A stretch of 64,000 nucleotides of DNA from Molanna angustata (taxonomy: Eukaryota > Arthropoda > Insecta > Trichoptera > Molannidae), in the NCBI GenBank assembly GCA_963576475.1, contig OY754968.1:12877107-12941106 (forward strand). The letters run 5' to 3'. A model generated the notes under the pieces. The model worked only from the letters and a program-made list of their open reading frames with translations, had not been told where the DNA came from and searched no databases. Below, in pieces: positions 45,376-57,964 of this stretch. How positions within the stretch are numbered: the stretch's first letter is position 1; every line of letters starts with the position of its first letter. A program made the position numbers and the translations under genes.

Positions 45376-45999
45376 TAATCGTTTCTTGGAAAATAGTGCC
45401 ATATGATAATGTGGCATTATTTTCCGCTTTTGTGCAAAAGAATTTACAATCATTCATTCATTCAATTGGAATATTTTTTAATGATTTTTTGTGATATGTG
45501 TTCAGTACAAACAACGTATAATAAAAAGTTGTGTTATTTTCATAGACTATGATTCATTACTTTTCTGCTGCTCAACATGTCAAAACTTTCAAAAAACATA
45601 GTTTTAGAAAATAAAAGCTTTTTGGAAGTATTTCAAAATTATTATATAAAATATATATCTAGAGATTGTCAATGTTTGATGAAAAAACTTCTTTGCAAGT
45701 CCAATTATAGTTTTCATCCAGTTTATATTGATAGAATTTATGAAGAAGTTCACTTAGAGCTGATAAGTGTACCACATACAACAGTATGATTTCATCTCTA
45801 TGATTTCATCTATCAAAACTTTCGAAATTCTGTCACGTTCTGGAAAAATACTTAATTCTTTAAAACATATTCTAACGTTTTTTTTTTGCATTTTTAAGGA
45901 TTGTTAAAGTTGACATCACTCTAACATTAAAAGAGTGTCAACGAATGTGTTGAACATATCACAAAAAAATTTAAATCGATTTGTTCGATTGTTATTTTA

Positions 46000-46190
46000 G
46001 TCGATTTGTTCAAGAGAACTTTGTTCTATTTACATATCGACAAAGTATCAACCTAAGATACGCGAGATTTGCAGGGTCTATATTTTTCACGGTTTTTCCA
46101 ACTTTGAAGTCAAAAAGCAACAACTTAGAGGCTTCGCAGCATAAATGTTCCATATATGGATTTACTCAGAATTCGGAGTAGAAGATTTAA
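46000..46190 (-). repeat. Dispersed repeat family F, copy 2
   Basis: Reverse complement partner of 24890-25080 (gattgttcaagagaactttg..., gcttcgcagcataaatgttc). The family continues to about 46480, whose reverse complement reappears at 50020-50240. Confidence 0.65.
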
Positions 46191-46475
46191 TGTGTCTGTG
46201 TGTCTGTCTGTGTGTCCTACAAAACTTTTAACTCAGAATTTTGGATTTTCGTTTCAGTCAAGGGTTATCAACTTTTGAATTTTTAATTTATTTTTCCGTA
46301 TATCTCAGAAACCATAAAAGTTAGAATGCTAAAAGTTGGTATAAATATAGAAAAATAAAAAGTATCAATTTTTCAAAAAAGTTTCTCAATCATTTTTTAC
46401 TAAGTAAAACATGTTTTTATGATAAATTTATGTGTTTAACTGCCTATATTTCCAAACTATTAAAAATATGACCTT

Positions 46476-46605
46476 TACACCTCAAACTTTTTTTAAGAAT
46501 TTTTAGTACACCTCAAACTTAAAGTACACCTCAAACTTGACTGACTTTTTAGTACACCTCAAACTTGAGTAGTACACCTCAAACTTTTTTTAAGAATTTT
46601 TATAA
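46476..46605 (+). repeat. Five copies of TACACCTCAAACTT bracketed by a direct repeat
   Basis: Copies start at 46476, 46507, 46525, 46553 and 46573 with irregular spacers of 4 to 17 bp. The run is bracketed by ctttttttaagaattttta at about 46487 and 46584. Confidence 0.8.
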
Positions 46606-46689
46606 AAATTGAATTTAGTGACGATATTGTTCATACAATTTGTAAGGCAGTATACACTACACAATATCTCACTCAATACTTACTTAATC

Positions 46690-46920
46690 TCCAAACAAAC
46701 ATGCATACCATCCTGCTGTTTTCATATTCTGGGTAGGAAAAATAGACTAACCTCCATACTATCCTATCCTGACATACATACCTACATGTTTTAAATAGAA
46801 AACAAAACATCTTAAAATATTTATTAATTTGTGTTTATGTGTTAATAGTTTGGTACGTGTTCTTCAATTATACATAGGTACTATCGCCATCGACAGTTGG
46901 ATCTCATGTGTTACATGCAA
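46690..46920 (-). repeat. Dispersed repeat family G, copy 2 (reverse)
   Basis: Ends in actatcgccatcgacagttg, gatctcatgtgttacatg, the inverse of the start of copies at 27985 and 49135. Confidence 0.65.
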
Positions 46921-47593
46921 CCAGTATAATTAAATCCTTGGTGTAATTTGTAAAAACGATTTTTTTTAAAAAATATTATATTATGTATTCTTATAAAAGA
47001 ATGAATCTAACATTATTATAATAGAAAACACAACAAAAATTTCGGTAAAAATTAATTATATTTCTACCAAAAATCAAATCTTTATAGACGACATAAAAAT
47101 CAAATGACTTACTATTTTAAAAGTTTCATAGAAATTGATACATTATTAGATACAATTAATTTATACTATAATGTCATTGAACCAGATATCTAATTAACAC
47201 AATTATGTGTCACGCTATTTTATAGGATATTTTCCTTCCTCCATTATATTCTTACCCGTTTCAATTTTATCTCAAACACGTTCTCCGTTTATAGTTCGCT
47301 GATCATTATACAAGCTTCTTAAATGTTTAGTCGGTTCGTAAATTTTTATTCAAATAATAATTTCTGATTTTTCCCCCTCGGTTAGGGTCCCGTGACCTGC
47401 GGGATTTAACGACGACAATTTCATATCGGATGATGCCTCCATAACCATAATCGTTCTGACAGAACGGACACCTTGGAATCATCCAGAAATATCTTACAAA
47501 GGAGAGAAAAAAAATTAACGGATTCGATTCAATTACACATTGACGATCATAATATTTTCGCACAATGAACCAACATTAATATATGTATTCATA

Positions 47594-48218
47594 GGGCCGG
47601 TATTAGTCTCAGTTTAAGAGCTAAACTCAAGTTTTACGCTACATATATTAAGCAAAAATATAGCGTATTACAGTTTCCGTTTAGGCCTAATCTTCCCTCA
47701 AATACGTCACTAAAACGACAAATATTTAACTCATCATTTCTGGCGGATTAAGTACATAACGGTGAGTCAACTGTCATTTTCTAGGCAACGCGTGTAGTTT
47801 CAGTTTCTATCACTAGAGGCGTTAGGCAACGAGTGTAGTTTCAGTGTTCTATCACTAGAGGCGTTAGTTGTATCGACGGTGGCGCCACACAACAAAACAA
47901 ACTGACAGCCATATTGAAATGAACATAGGCATTTAAAAGCATTATTTTGGTGAAAAAAATTAAATTTACCATGTTGGATAATAAAACAATAGTATTTCAA
48001 GTCGTTGCGTCCCGTTTTGTAGTTCGTATTATTTGAGGTTATTTAAAATTTGACAGATAATAACCACAGAAAAAGTAAAATATGTCTATAATTGAAGATT
48101 TAGTAACTGACATGTCATAATATTGCACTGTAATACGGAAATGAATTCAATCTCCCCTTAACATTAATCTTGAGTTTATCAAACTCAATGAGTTGAGGGC
48201 CGACTGTAATACCGGGCC
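47594..48218. mobile_element. Non-autonomous TIR transposon with GGGCCGGTATTA ends
   Basis: Left end GGGCCGGTATTA (47594-47605), right end TAATACCGGGCC (48207-48218), 11 of 12 matching when inverted. ata on both outer sides may be a 3-bp target duplication, which would fit the PIF/Harbinger group. Inside, actcaagttttacgc and aactcaagattaatg are loosely inverse. No transposase. Confidence 0.65.
47782..47864 (+). repeat. Tandem duplication of 41-42 bp
   Basis: Two adjacent units start taggcaacg(c/a)g and end cactagaggcgt; they differ by two changes including one inserted g. It lies inside the TIR transposon. Confidence 0.85.
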
Positions 48219-48224
48219 ATAGAC

Positions 48225-49130
48225 ATCTTTGAAAAATAGAACTATGAATTTAGCCTATCAAAAAACGATAATATTAAATTATTTGAAAAAAACGTATGAC
48301 GTAGTCAAAAAAATATATTTGTTCAAACGAGCTGACCATAAAAAGTAAGTGTTAAATCATTATTTTGTAATATCTCTAAAAGAATAGGATTTGGAATATC
48401 TCGAAAAGAATTGTATTGGTTTTTGTCAATTATTTTCACAATATCAAAATAATATACTTATTAGGTGAGATAAGACTGTTGTATGGAGAAACACGCATGT
48501 GTTGTGCTTCCTTTTATAAGGTAATACACACCCGCACACTTGTGATGGTATGAATGAATGATGCTTATACTTTCTTATGCACAAAAGCGGATATATTTTC
48601 ATATGGCACTATTTTCCAAGCAACGTGTAGTCTCAAGTAATTTAAGTAGTTACTATTCAATTAACTTTTAACTCTATCACTACATACATGAAGTAAATTA
48701 GTAAAATGTCCACCTTCACAGCATGAAATGCACATTAAAGAGAAATCATGGATGTGTTTTGTGTTCAAGCTTTTATTGTCAAATGTGTACATTTCTACGA
48801 CCATAATAATAAAATAACTCAAATACGCAAAGTGTGAAAATGTAAAGTTAATTCGCTTTTATGTCAAATAAAGAAGTTTTATGCGCGCATGTATTCGTTA
48901 TATTTGCAAGAACCTTAATGTACTATTTGCAACGAAACCCTAAAGAGCTTAATATGACGTTTTCTGTTGCCGCTATGGCACACCACTAGAAGCATTGTTT
49001 CTTTGTTCGTAATTCATAAAATTATTTCGTATAACTTCATCGCAATGTGCCAACATGTGCATCTCTCCTGTGATTTATAGGGTAGAACACAATGCATTAA
49101 ATGAGGGTGAACTTATTTATACTATTTGCA
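48225..49130. other. Intron, degenerate repeat at 48470-48560, otherwise no feature
   Basis: gtatggagaaacacgcatgt ... aggtaatacacacccgcaca resembles 24395-24465. Confidence 0.4.
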
Positions 49131-49134
49131 TGTT

Positions 49135-49395
49135 ACACATGAGATCCAACTGTCGATGGCGATAGCATGTAAAGTTGAATAATACGTACCAGACCTTCAT
49201 ATCCAAATCATTGAATATTTTTAGGATATTTTGTTTTCCATACAAAACATGAATGTCAAAATTGGAAAGTGTGGAGGACAGTCATTATCTTCCTTTCCAG
49301 AATGTGTAAACAGCTTTATGGTATGCATTTATTTATGGAGATTAAGTATCAGAGTATTGAGAGTCCCCGTAGATATTGTTTAGAGTATGGCAGAA
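49135..49395 (+). repeat. Dispersed repeat family G, copy 3
   Basis: Full-length partner of 27985-28250 in the same orientation. Confidence 0.7.
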
Positions 49396-49646
49396 TTGCC
49401 ATACAAATTTAATAAAACGATGACTTTATTAAATTTTTACAAAAATTGTTAAACAAATGTGAGATGAACTTCTACATATGATGTAAATATTTTTTTATAA
49501 AAAAATAAATTATCTAATGGGGCGTTTCGGCGTTTTACGATATTTTAAAAAAAATTAGAAATATATATATTTGTAAAAATTTTTTTTTTCTAAGTAAAAA
49601 AGTTGATCCCTGTAACTTTTCCATAAAAAAACAAGTATGAGATAAT

Positions 49647-50008
49647 GCCCCCAAGTCAAATTGAAAACGCTGTTCGTTATCGCCAAGCGCTAATTTTTTT
49701 TGTATGGGATTTGACGTTTGTTGTTTGTTATTGTAGAAAAAATTTCTACAACAAACGTCAAATCCCATACAAAAAAAATTAGCGCTTAGCGAAAACGAAC
49801 AGCGTTTTCAATTTGACTTGGGGGCAATGCCCCCAAGTCAAATTGAAAACGCTGTTCGTTATCGCCAAGCGCTAATTTTTTTTTGTATGGGATTTGACGT
49901 TTGTTGTTTGTTATTGTAGAAAAAATTTCTACAACAAACGTCAAATCACATACAAAAAAAAATAGCGCTTGGCGATAACGAACAGCGTATTCAATTTGAC
50001 TCAGGGCC
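49647..50008. mobile_element. Tandem dimer of a palindromic MITE
   Basis: Unit 1 (49647-49825, 179 bp) and unit 2 (49829-50008, 180 bp) are near-identical head-to-tail copies separated by aat. Each unit is itself a foldback with ends GCCCCCAAGTCAAATTGAAA and centre tagaaaaaatttcta. The dimer interrupts a family F copy. Confidence 0.85.
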
Positions 50009-50009
50009 A

Positions 50010-50400
50010 TTGTATATGTCTATATTTATACAACTTTTTTGGATTAAAGGTATTTGAGATATAAAATAAAAATTCAAAAGTTGATAATCTCTCATTGGAA
50101 AAAAGAAAATTTTAAATTCTGAGTATAAAAGCTTTGATGGTATTGTTTGCATTAAGCGGATCCATATTTATAATGGGGGCACGGACACACATACACACAC
50201 ACAAACAGATATACACAAAGACACACTAAATGTTTTACTCTGAATCCTCAATCAATCCATATAATGACACAGGTACATATATACTACAAAGCCTCTAAGT
50301 TGGTGTTCTTTGACTTCAAAGTTGACAAAACCATGAAAATATAATCCTGGCCATACAATCTAGCGAATCTTGCTTAAAATTATGTCAAAATCTTATGAAA
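50010..50400 (+). repeat. Dispersed repeat family F, copy 3
   Basis: Contains a CA-rich tract (50185-50225) and ctacaaagcctctaagttgg; reverse of 46000-46480 in part. Confidence 0.6.
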
Positions 50401-50404
50401 AATC

Positions 50405-51440
50405 AACACTTCAAATCAAAATGAACAATCAAGGGTTGGATAATATGATATTTTTTGGGAAAACTTACTTGCACATACTTAAGAAAGAGAATATATTGAA
50501 ATGAACCTATCCTATAATTAAGTTATTATCCACGCCTCAGTTGATATTGGAAATCGTTTAAGAGGGAAATGCAAAGGTTTGATTTTATTTTACGTAAATA
50601 TTTTTTTATTGAAAATATTAACTAATAATTAAATACATGTGAAGTATTGTTTCAAATGTATTTTAATTCAATTTTAACTATGGTCAAAGTCGTAAAAAGG
50701 CTTCAAAAATAAGTTCTTTAATAAACTTGTTATTATCCTATTTTTTCTGGCAATTAGTTGAAATATATTATGTAAAATTCAGTTGAAGTTTTGTTGTGGG
50801 ATGAAATTTCATATTTTCTTTTGACCTCTGTTATTTTTATTTACATCATGTATTCAATAGTGGTATTTATAAATTGAGTTATAGTTAACATTAAAACCTT
50901 CATAATTTTCATATCGTAATTTTACAATAAAAACTACATTAGTAAAACCAATAATAGCTCACACAGCATATAAAAAGTAATTCATTTGCATTCTCGTGTC
51001 AATTAATTGTGTGATCAATCGAATAATGTCGTTTTTTATCGAAAACATAATCAACTCTCAATCGTTTCGAGCAATAACGCAAACTTGCAATAAGAATAAT
51101 CGCAAAATGATTGTTTCGAAACGACGCTATTGACAAATAACAAAATAAAACAAATTTTATTATTCCTATGGTTTGACTTGAACTTATTTATTCTACTGGC
51201 ATCTTTTTAAATACCTACTGAGTTTTTTAAAGACAAGTTTTGAGAATCAATATAATTAGGTATTTCTTACAAAAAGTCGAAATTCTCAGCAATATAGTGA
51301 TTGAAGAAAAGGGATTATACCCACGATTGGTGACCATTGAATAAATTTAAATTGCAAAGTACCTACTTTGGGAATGGATATGACTGTAAATTTTAAAAAT
51401 CATACCAATATTTATATGTAGGCGGTTAGTTTACGTATAT
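50405..51440. other. Intron, no feature seen
   Basis: AT-rich, no supported elements. Confidence 0.4.
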
Positions 51441-51449
51441 TTTTTTAAA

Positions 51450-53575
51450 CAATGCCATACCATCACGCCATTTCCCTATTTGGGGTAGGCAGAGAGAACC
51501 GAACGCCAGACTCCTCTCTCTTGATATACATTCCTCGCTTCATTCATCTATCGAATACTATTTTATCCAAACATTCCAAGTCTTCCACGCTTTCAGCTAT
51601 TAATACTTTGTCATCCGCATACATTAGATCACATACAGTCACACCTTCCAGATTCAGCCCAATGTTCTCATTCTTTAGTGCTCTCACACAGTAGTCAATA
51701 TATAGATTAAAGAGCCACGGTGATAGTACGCACCGTTGCTTCACTCCCATATTAATGGAGAACCATCAAGTGAGAGAGTTTTCAATTCTCACACAGGCTT
51801 GGCTTTCCTCATACAGAGATGATATTGCCCCTATCAGCCTGCTCCCCGCTCCATACACTGATAGCACGTTCCAAAAATTTTCACGGTCTACTTTGTCATA
51901 GGCCTTTTCCAGGTCTATGAAAGCGCAGAAAAGCTTCTGGTTTTTTGCCAGAATCTTTTCAGTCGCCATTCGAAGGAAAAAAATTTGGTCGGTGCATCCT
52001 CTACCTCCAACAAACGCTCCTTGTGCATCCCACACCTTGCTTGCTGTAGCCTTTCTCAACTTTTGATCTAGTATCCTAGCATACAATTTTCCAACTGAAC
52101 TCAGCAGACTGATAGCTCGGTAGTTCTTGCAGTCTAGTTTTGACCCTTTCAATCACTGCGTTTCTCCAGTCTGACGGGGTATGTCCTGTCTCCCAACATT
52201 TGTTGTAGAGGCAATGACACCATTCCATCGTCTTTTCGCCACCATATTTGATAAATTCAGTTGGTATACAATGAAATCCCGCAGCTTTTCCTGTACGTGC
52301 ATGCTTCACTGCCCCTCTGACCTCTTCTATTGAAATTTTCTCGCTGTCTTTCTCACATTCACTTATTGGTATTCTGTTGTTCGTCCGACTTTCGCACCGT
52401 GTACTTTCATATAACTCTTTAAAATATTCCTTCCATCTTTCCTTGACTTTTTCCTCGTCTATAACCATACCTCCATCTTTATCATGTATACATTTTGATC
52501 CTCGCACTACTCCTTGTTTCCGTCGATTTACTCTTTTCCAGAACATTTTTGTGTTCCCAGAAAAATCATTCACAATTTTCACGCTTTCCTTTTCTCTCAA
52601 TGCATCCTTTTCTTCTTTTACTGTTACTTTTGTTTTCATCTTGCGCTTATTATATATATTTTTAGCTCTTTCTTCCTTCTCGTTTCCAGATCCTTTACAT
52701 GCCAGCCATTCCTTCCACGCTTTCCGATTTTCTTCCACTACTTTCTTTACTCTTTCATTCTACCTTTTTTTGCTTCGCCACACACACTTTTAGCCACACT
52801 GAGTACACTATTTTTGAGTATACTCCATGTGTCACTAATATCCATCTCTGTCACTGCGTGGGGACTTAAAGCACACTCGATTTTTCTTGAAAATTCTTGT
52901 CTTACACTTTCTTCTTGCAGCTTCTCTACTTTGATACGCGGTGGCAGACTTCCACGATTGGTTTTAGAGCGCCAGCCAGTGAACAGGCGTATTTTTGTGA
53001 CAACCAAAAATGGTCTGTCTCTAGCTCGGCACCTCTTTAGACCCTCGTATCAACTGTCACTTTTCTCAAGGCAGAGTCCACACATACAAAATCTATCATG
53101 GATCTTTCATTTTCTCTTTCCCATGTATACATATGGATCCTTTTGTGGTCAAAAACTGTGTTTAACGCGAACAGGTCCATTTCCACACATACATCTAACA
53201 GTCTTTTACCGTTATCGTTCACTCTGCTATCACCGTAAGGTCCGAGGGTTGATTCGAAATCTTTCCTCCGGATTCCTACCCAGCCATTCAAATCGCCTGC
53301 CAGAATCATTTTTTCATTGTCTTTTTTCTTGTTCATTTCCTCTCTTACACTTGCCCAAAACTCATATTTTTCATTCTCCAAGCTAGAGTTCACAGGTGCG
53401 TATCCTATAAGCAGAAACACCCCTGTAATTCCCATCTTTAATCTGATCCACATGAGTCTTGAGATTACTAGCTTATACTCTTTCATACACTCTACCATTC
53501 TCTCATCTAATACCGCCCCTACTCCCTCGCATGCAAAATTAAACAATGCACTTTTACAAAGATTGATTTAGTTAA
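51450..53575 (-). mobile_element. LINE with APE-type endonuclease and reverse transcriptase, internally deleted
   Basis: Reading leftwards on the minus strand: endonuclease part 53546-53037 (LLIGYAPVNSS, ILAGDLNGWVG, SMIDFVCVD); linker 53007-52747; a Lys/Glu-rich linker and RT start 52738-52076 (FWKRVNRRKQG, KAAGFHCIPTEFIKYGG); RT core 52152-51766 (GRGCTDQIFFLR, FCAFIDLEKAYDKVDRE); then GVKQRCVLSPWLFNLY and LMYADDKVLIAE (51750-51544). At about 51545 the sequence jumps to the 3' tail (GVWRSVLSAYP type), so the post-RT region is deleted. Frameshifts lie near 52100 and a stop near 52740. The catalytic YADD is intact, but the copy cannot encode a full protein. It is the longest member of the family whose tails occur across the window. 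Confidence 0.85.
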
Positions 53576-53829
53576 TCTAAACATTATAATGGGGCGAAAA
53601 TGTTATAATAGGCAGTAATTGAAGACAGGAGTTGCCTGGATATAATTATTAACCATACATAAGTGCTTGGTTTGGTATTATTGGTAATACATATGTAATA
53701 GTAGGTATATCAATATTTGATTATGTACTAATATGCTTTAACAGCATCATTGCAGGGTCATTTGATTAAAGTAGGTACCTACATACCAACATGTATCATA
53801 ATATATGTCTCTAATTCGTATATAAACGA

Positions 53830-53960
53830 TAACATGGTTGATGGGTCTGTAGCAACGGTTGTATTTTGCCTCGACTGTTTCTCGATATTTTGTAGATTTC
53901 GTTCACCTACAGCATAAGTAATATTTGCTTATTTAAGTGACGTATGAGGATGTTGGTTCA
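53830..53960 (+). mobile_element. SINE family A, degenerate copy 3
   Basis: The tRNA head is badly decayed (agcaacggttgtattttgcc, tcgactg), but the body ttcgttcacctacagcataa ... gaggatgttggttcatt follows the other copies. Confidence 0.6.
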
Positions 53961-53964
53961 TTAA

Positions 53965-55430
53965 TTCATTCCAAAGAAACAATTTGTCTCTTTTCAATTT
54001 ATTGAAACAATACCTAACATAATAAAAACATAATTAAAACCCTTTAGGGTTTGAATTATGTTTAGTTTGAATAATGGTTCAAACTATGTATGTTATTGGT
54101 CTGTAAACTCATAAAATTAACCATTTAGTCCATTGGGACCATTTAGTCTATTTAGACCTTTGGCATACGGATGTACACAAATATGCAAACTAAATTATCT
54201 TATAATGTATGAATTAAGAAAAACTATTGTATATCAGCAAATCTGTGATATATGTACAATATTTGTGAAGAAAATGTATAATTTAGAGGTTTTTTTAATA
54301 GCAGGAAAAGCAATTAAAATATTTATAAATTCAGCTGGAAGATTTTCATATTCTCTTTCGATTGAAGTAAAAATCTACTTCATAGGCCTTGTTGTTTTTT
54401 TAGTTACGTATAACAATATATATTTTTTTACAAGAAAAGTATAACACAAATTAAAAATTCGAAATTCTTTAAAATTTAAATTAAACAATTCTTTATTTCA
54501 TACGTACCTTTTGAGGGTACTGGGCAAAAAAATTCAAAATTTGCCTTTAAATAACTTTGGTCCAATATGGTAAACATTCATATATTTAAATTTATATAAA
54601 TATAATGTATGTACACTAAAAAAAAGATATTTGACCAATTAAATAATCACGAACTTAGTAACACCTACGCATATTTCTTTTAGCGAACATAAAAAAAATA
54701 ACAAAGTTGATCTCATCTTCACACCATATAGGTCTAAGGCTAAATTTGATAATATTTGAAAACTTCAATAATTTAATAATCGAAATTTGAGCTGATTTTG
54801 ATATTTCATTACACGTGTAATGAAATATCATGAATGAAATATCAACGTGACTTCTAAATAAAATCAAATAAAAAAATGTAATAATAGATTGGCTTTAGAA
54901 TGAAATATATTTAACGCCTACACAACAAACATGATTGAATTTGATATTGAATATTCAATCATAAGAAAGTTTATGTTGGCATATTATTAAATAAATCAAT
55001 ACTAGGCTGGAATTTCAATAAATTTATCAGGATTTATCTCAGCTTCGTAGAATATTTGGTTCAGATAAAGATCCTTTACATACTATTGAATGTCTACTTC
55101 AAGTATTAAGTGATTTGTAGCTTATATTACTTACAATATAATAAATCACCGATCGATATTGATATAATAGTAACTTTATATAGGTATTATGTATGTATTA
55201 TTACAACATCAATAGAAGTTAAGTAGTAAATTCATGCTATCAATTTGATAATGAATACTCGTTATTTAAAATGTATTTGGTGAGAGTAAACAATTTAATA
55301 CCTACTCTAATTTAAAATTTTGTTCTTATAAAACCCTAATTTTTTTCCATTCCATAGCAAAAACTTGTATAAAGGCATACCATATTAGTGGTATTTGACG
55401 TTAGACATCTGATTTTATTCCACAAGGTTC
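53965..55430. other. Intron with a 32-bp perfect palindrome at 54799-54830; otherwise no feature
   Basis: The ORF at 54133-54444 is AT-driven and motif-less. The palindrome is listed separately. Confidence 0.4.
54799..54830. repeat. Perfect 32-bp palindrome
   Basis: Reads tgatatttcattacac followed by its exact reverse complement. The half site tgaaatatca recurs once more just downstream (54835-54844). Confidence 0.9.
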
Positions 55431-55439
55431 GAAACGAGG

Positions 55440-55765
55440 CAAGAATAATTTTAATATGGTATTCTTCTTCTGTGCACTCTGCTTCCACCCATGTCCCACC
55501 AGTTCAACAATATTGTCAGTCAATCTCCTCTGTGGTCTCCCTACACTTCTTCTATTATGATAGGGCCTCCTATTCAGAATTCTGGGTGTTCATCTATTTT
55601 CTCTCTGTCTTGCCACACGACCTGCCCATTGCCATTTTAGCCTTCCCACTCTTTTTGCAATGTCTGTGACCTTTGACCGGCGTCTTATTTTCTTGTTTCT
55701 TATTAGTCTCTCAAGGATACGCCCAACATTTGTCTTTCCGTTGTTCGTTGAGTGCATTTAAGTTT
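55440..55765 (-). mobile_element. LINE C-terminal fragment, minus strand
   Basis: The minus frame reads RSKVTDIAKRVGRLKWQWAG then RVARQRENR, stop, and RRSVGRPQRRLTDNIVEL. The order TDIxxRVxxLKWQWAGHxAR then GRPxxRWxDD is the terminal block of one RTE-like group. One stop and a truncated end. Confidence 0.75.
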
Positions 55766-55769
55766 GTGG

Positions 55770-56635
55770 AGACTTCTGGCAGTAAGTGACATGGTTTCAA
55801 GACCGTATTTTGTCCTGGCAAAACACAAGAATTGTACACATTGGCAATATGATACATTTTTAAAATGATATTAGGTAATAAAATTCGAAGAGTACCTTAA
55901 TCTTCATTGTTTCTCAGGTAATTGTAAACGTGTGCTTATAATTTTCTTCGGTGTATGGAAATGAATTTGAAAAATGATGGCAGTCCAGAATAAAACAGAT
56001 TTTTTTATTATGGACAGTTATTATGATAAATTATTAATCATCTCTTGTCGTATAGTTTCTTTTGATGTCAACATCAAAGCGAATCAAGCAAATCGTATCG
56101 AGCGCCTTGTGTCCCTATTAAAAAACTTTTTTCTTTCAAAGTTTCCTAAGAGGACCAAAAATTTCAAACGCCTGCCCCTTTCATATAAAATTTATTTTGG
56201 AAGTGTCGCTCAGAGCTGAGGTATGGACAAATTGCCATAGGCGATGCAAAAGTAATAACAGGAACATCCCAATTAATTTTCAATTATGATAAGACAGTTG
56301 AGATAGTCATTGTGGTAGTCCATATTTCAAAAAGCGACTTTTTATCTTAATCTTGTTATGTTTATGATGAATCAAAAAAGTGAGAAATTTAAATACATTA
56401 ATATTGTGAACAGTTTGCTCTTAATGAGGTGTTTATAATTATTAAAAATATAAAAAAAAATCAGTGATATAGCCACCTCATAACAGGCTTAACCTATGGA
56501 GGTGGTTTTTACTAAATAAAAAAAATGTAGGTATATTATTTTGCATTGTATTTTTTCTTATATTATTGTGGTTATGCATTTTGGTTGTTTTGATATAAAA
56601 AAAATATCAACATTAATATCATGATTTTATTCTTC
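55770..56635. other. Intron, no feature seen
   Basis: ORF at 55974-56219 lacks motifs. gccacctcataacaggctta with cctatggaggtggtttttac near 56470-56505 forms a weak stem. Confidence 0.4.
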
Positions 56636-56639
56636 TTCT

Positions 56640-57960
56640 TCTTCGATGTCTCTACAGTCCATATCGAGCCTTGGCCTCCGTGAATCTTCGCCTCCAACCT
56701 CTCCTGTCTCCCGCCTTGGCCTCCGGCAGCATCCCACCTAACTTCGTCTTCCCACCGTAGCTTTGGCCTTCTATCTGGGTGCCCTTCTAGGATCCTTTTT
56801 GGGGCCCACGATGATCCTTTTTGGGGCATTCTCTGCATATGTACGGCACATCTTAGCCTGTTCAGTCTGCCATGACAGATATTGTGGGTACCTTGTAGAT
56901 GTTGTACATCTCATCGTTGTAGTGCACTCTCCAGGCTTCACCATTATTCACGAGTCCCAGTATTCTACGCAGCACCCTCCTCTCGAAGCAGTCCAATTCC
57001 TCTGCGGACATTTTTGTCACTGTCCATGCCTCACACCCGTATGTCACAACTGTTCAAATGATTGTTTTGTAAAGGGTGATTTTAGTTTTCCTGTGAACAC
57101 TTCTTGATTTCAGCACTAGGAGAAGAGAAAAGAATGCCTTGTTTCCTGTCGCAACTCTTCGTTTAATTTCTGCATAGTCTTCGTTTTCTTTTGTTATATT
57201 GGAACCCAGGTAGGTGAAGTCTTCCACCATCTCAAAATTATATTTATCTTTGAATTTTACAGTACGTTGTGGATTATTGGTCGTGTTTCTAGATTGCTTC
57301 ATGATTTTTTGATTTATCTTCATTTATTGCTAGTCCCATTTCTTTGGCTGCTGTTTCCAAGAGCCCGAATCGCACTTCTACTAGGGATCTTCCTACTACA
57401 TTGAGGTCATCAGCATACTCTACAATCTGGCTGCTTTGAAAGTATATGTTGGGGTTAGCGTTATTATGATATGTCTTCCTTATAACATATTCTAGAGCTA
57501 GATTGAAAAGTGTGGGAACTAGACCGTCACCTTGTTTGAGACCTTGAGAAACAGTAAATTCATTCGTGAGCTCTCCTCCTACCTTGACTGCATTTGGTAT
57601 TACGCATTGTTGCTTTTATCAGTCTTAATAATTTTGTTGGTAGGTATATTAAACGTTAGGAGTATATCTTACAGTTTTTCTCTATTGATACTGTCATAAG
57701 CCTGTTTAAAATCTATGAACAGTTGACATATGTCAACATCCTATTCCCAGCATTTGGTCAAAAGTTGTCTAACAGTAAATCGTTGATCGCTTGTTGATCT
57801 GTTTATTCTGAATCCCGCCTGATACTCTCCTAAAGTGTCCTCCGCAAAATGATCCTTTTCTTGATTATTGTTGTCATGAGTTTATATTATGCTGTGAAAT
57901 GCCGCTATGATTCTCACAGTTTATCGCCTTTCTTATGGATCTGACAAATTATACTCAGCT
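56640..57960 (-). mobile_element. LINE remnant with decayed RT core, minus strand
   Basis: Near 57720-57680 the minus strand encodes LFIDFKQAYDSINREKL (RT motif A). At 57323-57054: EMVEDFTYLGSNITKENEDY, EIKRRVATG; at 57047-56862: YGCEAWTVTKMSAEELDCFE, RRVLRRILG; at 56838-56640: RRPKLRWEDEV. The order RT core, FxYLGSxI, YGxExWT, GRPxxRW is that of an RTE-like ORF. There are stops and frameshifts throughout. It is a different subfamily from 51450-53575. Confidence 0.8.
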
Positions 57961-57964
57961 CTCA

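Noticed and set aside
46476..46605. CRISPR-like array
   Set aside because: Eukaryotic context, 14-bp units with irregular 4 to 17 bp spacers; it is a local repeat inside a transposon.
52514..53386. 290-residue plus-strand ORF, the longest in the window
   Set aside because: It is antisense to the LINE endonuclease and RT frames; composition is Ser/Phe/Leu-rich as expected of the complement of Lys/Glu-rich sequence.
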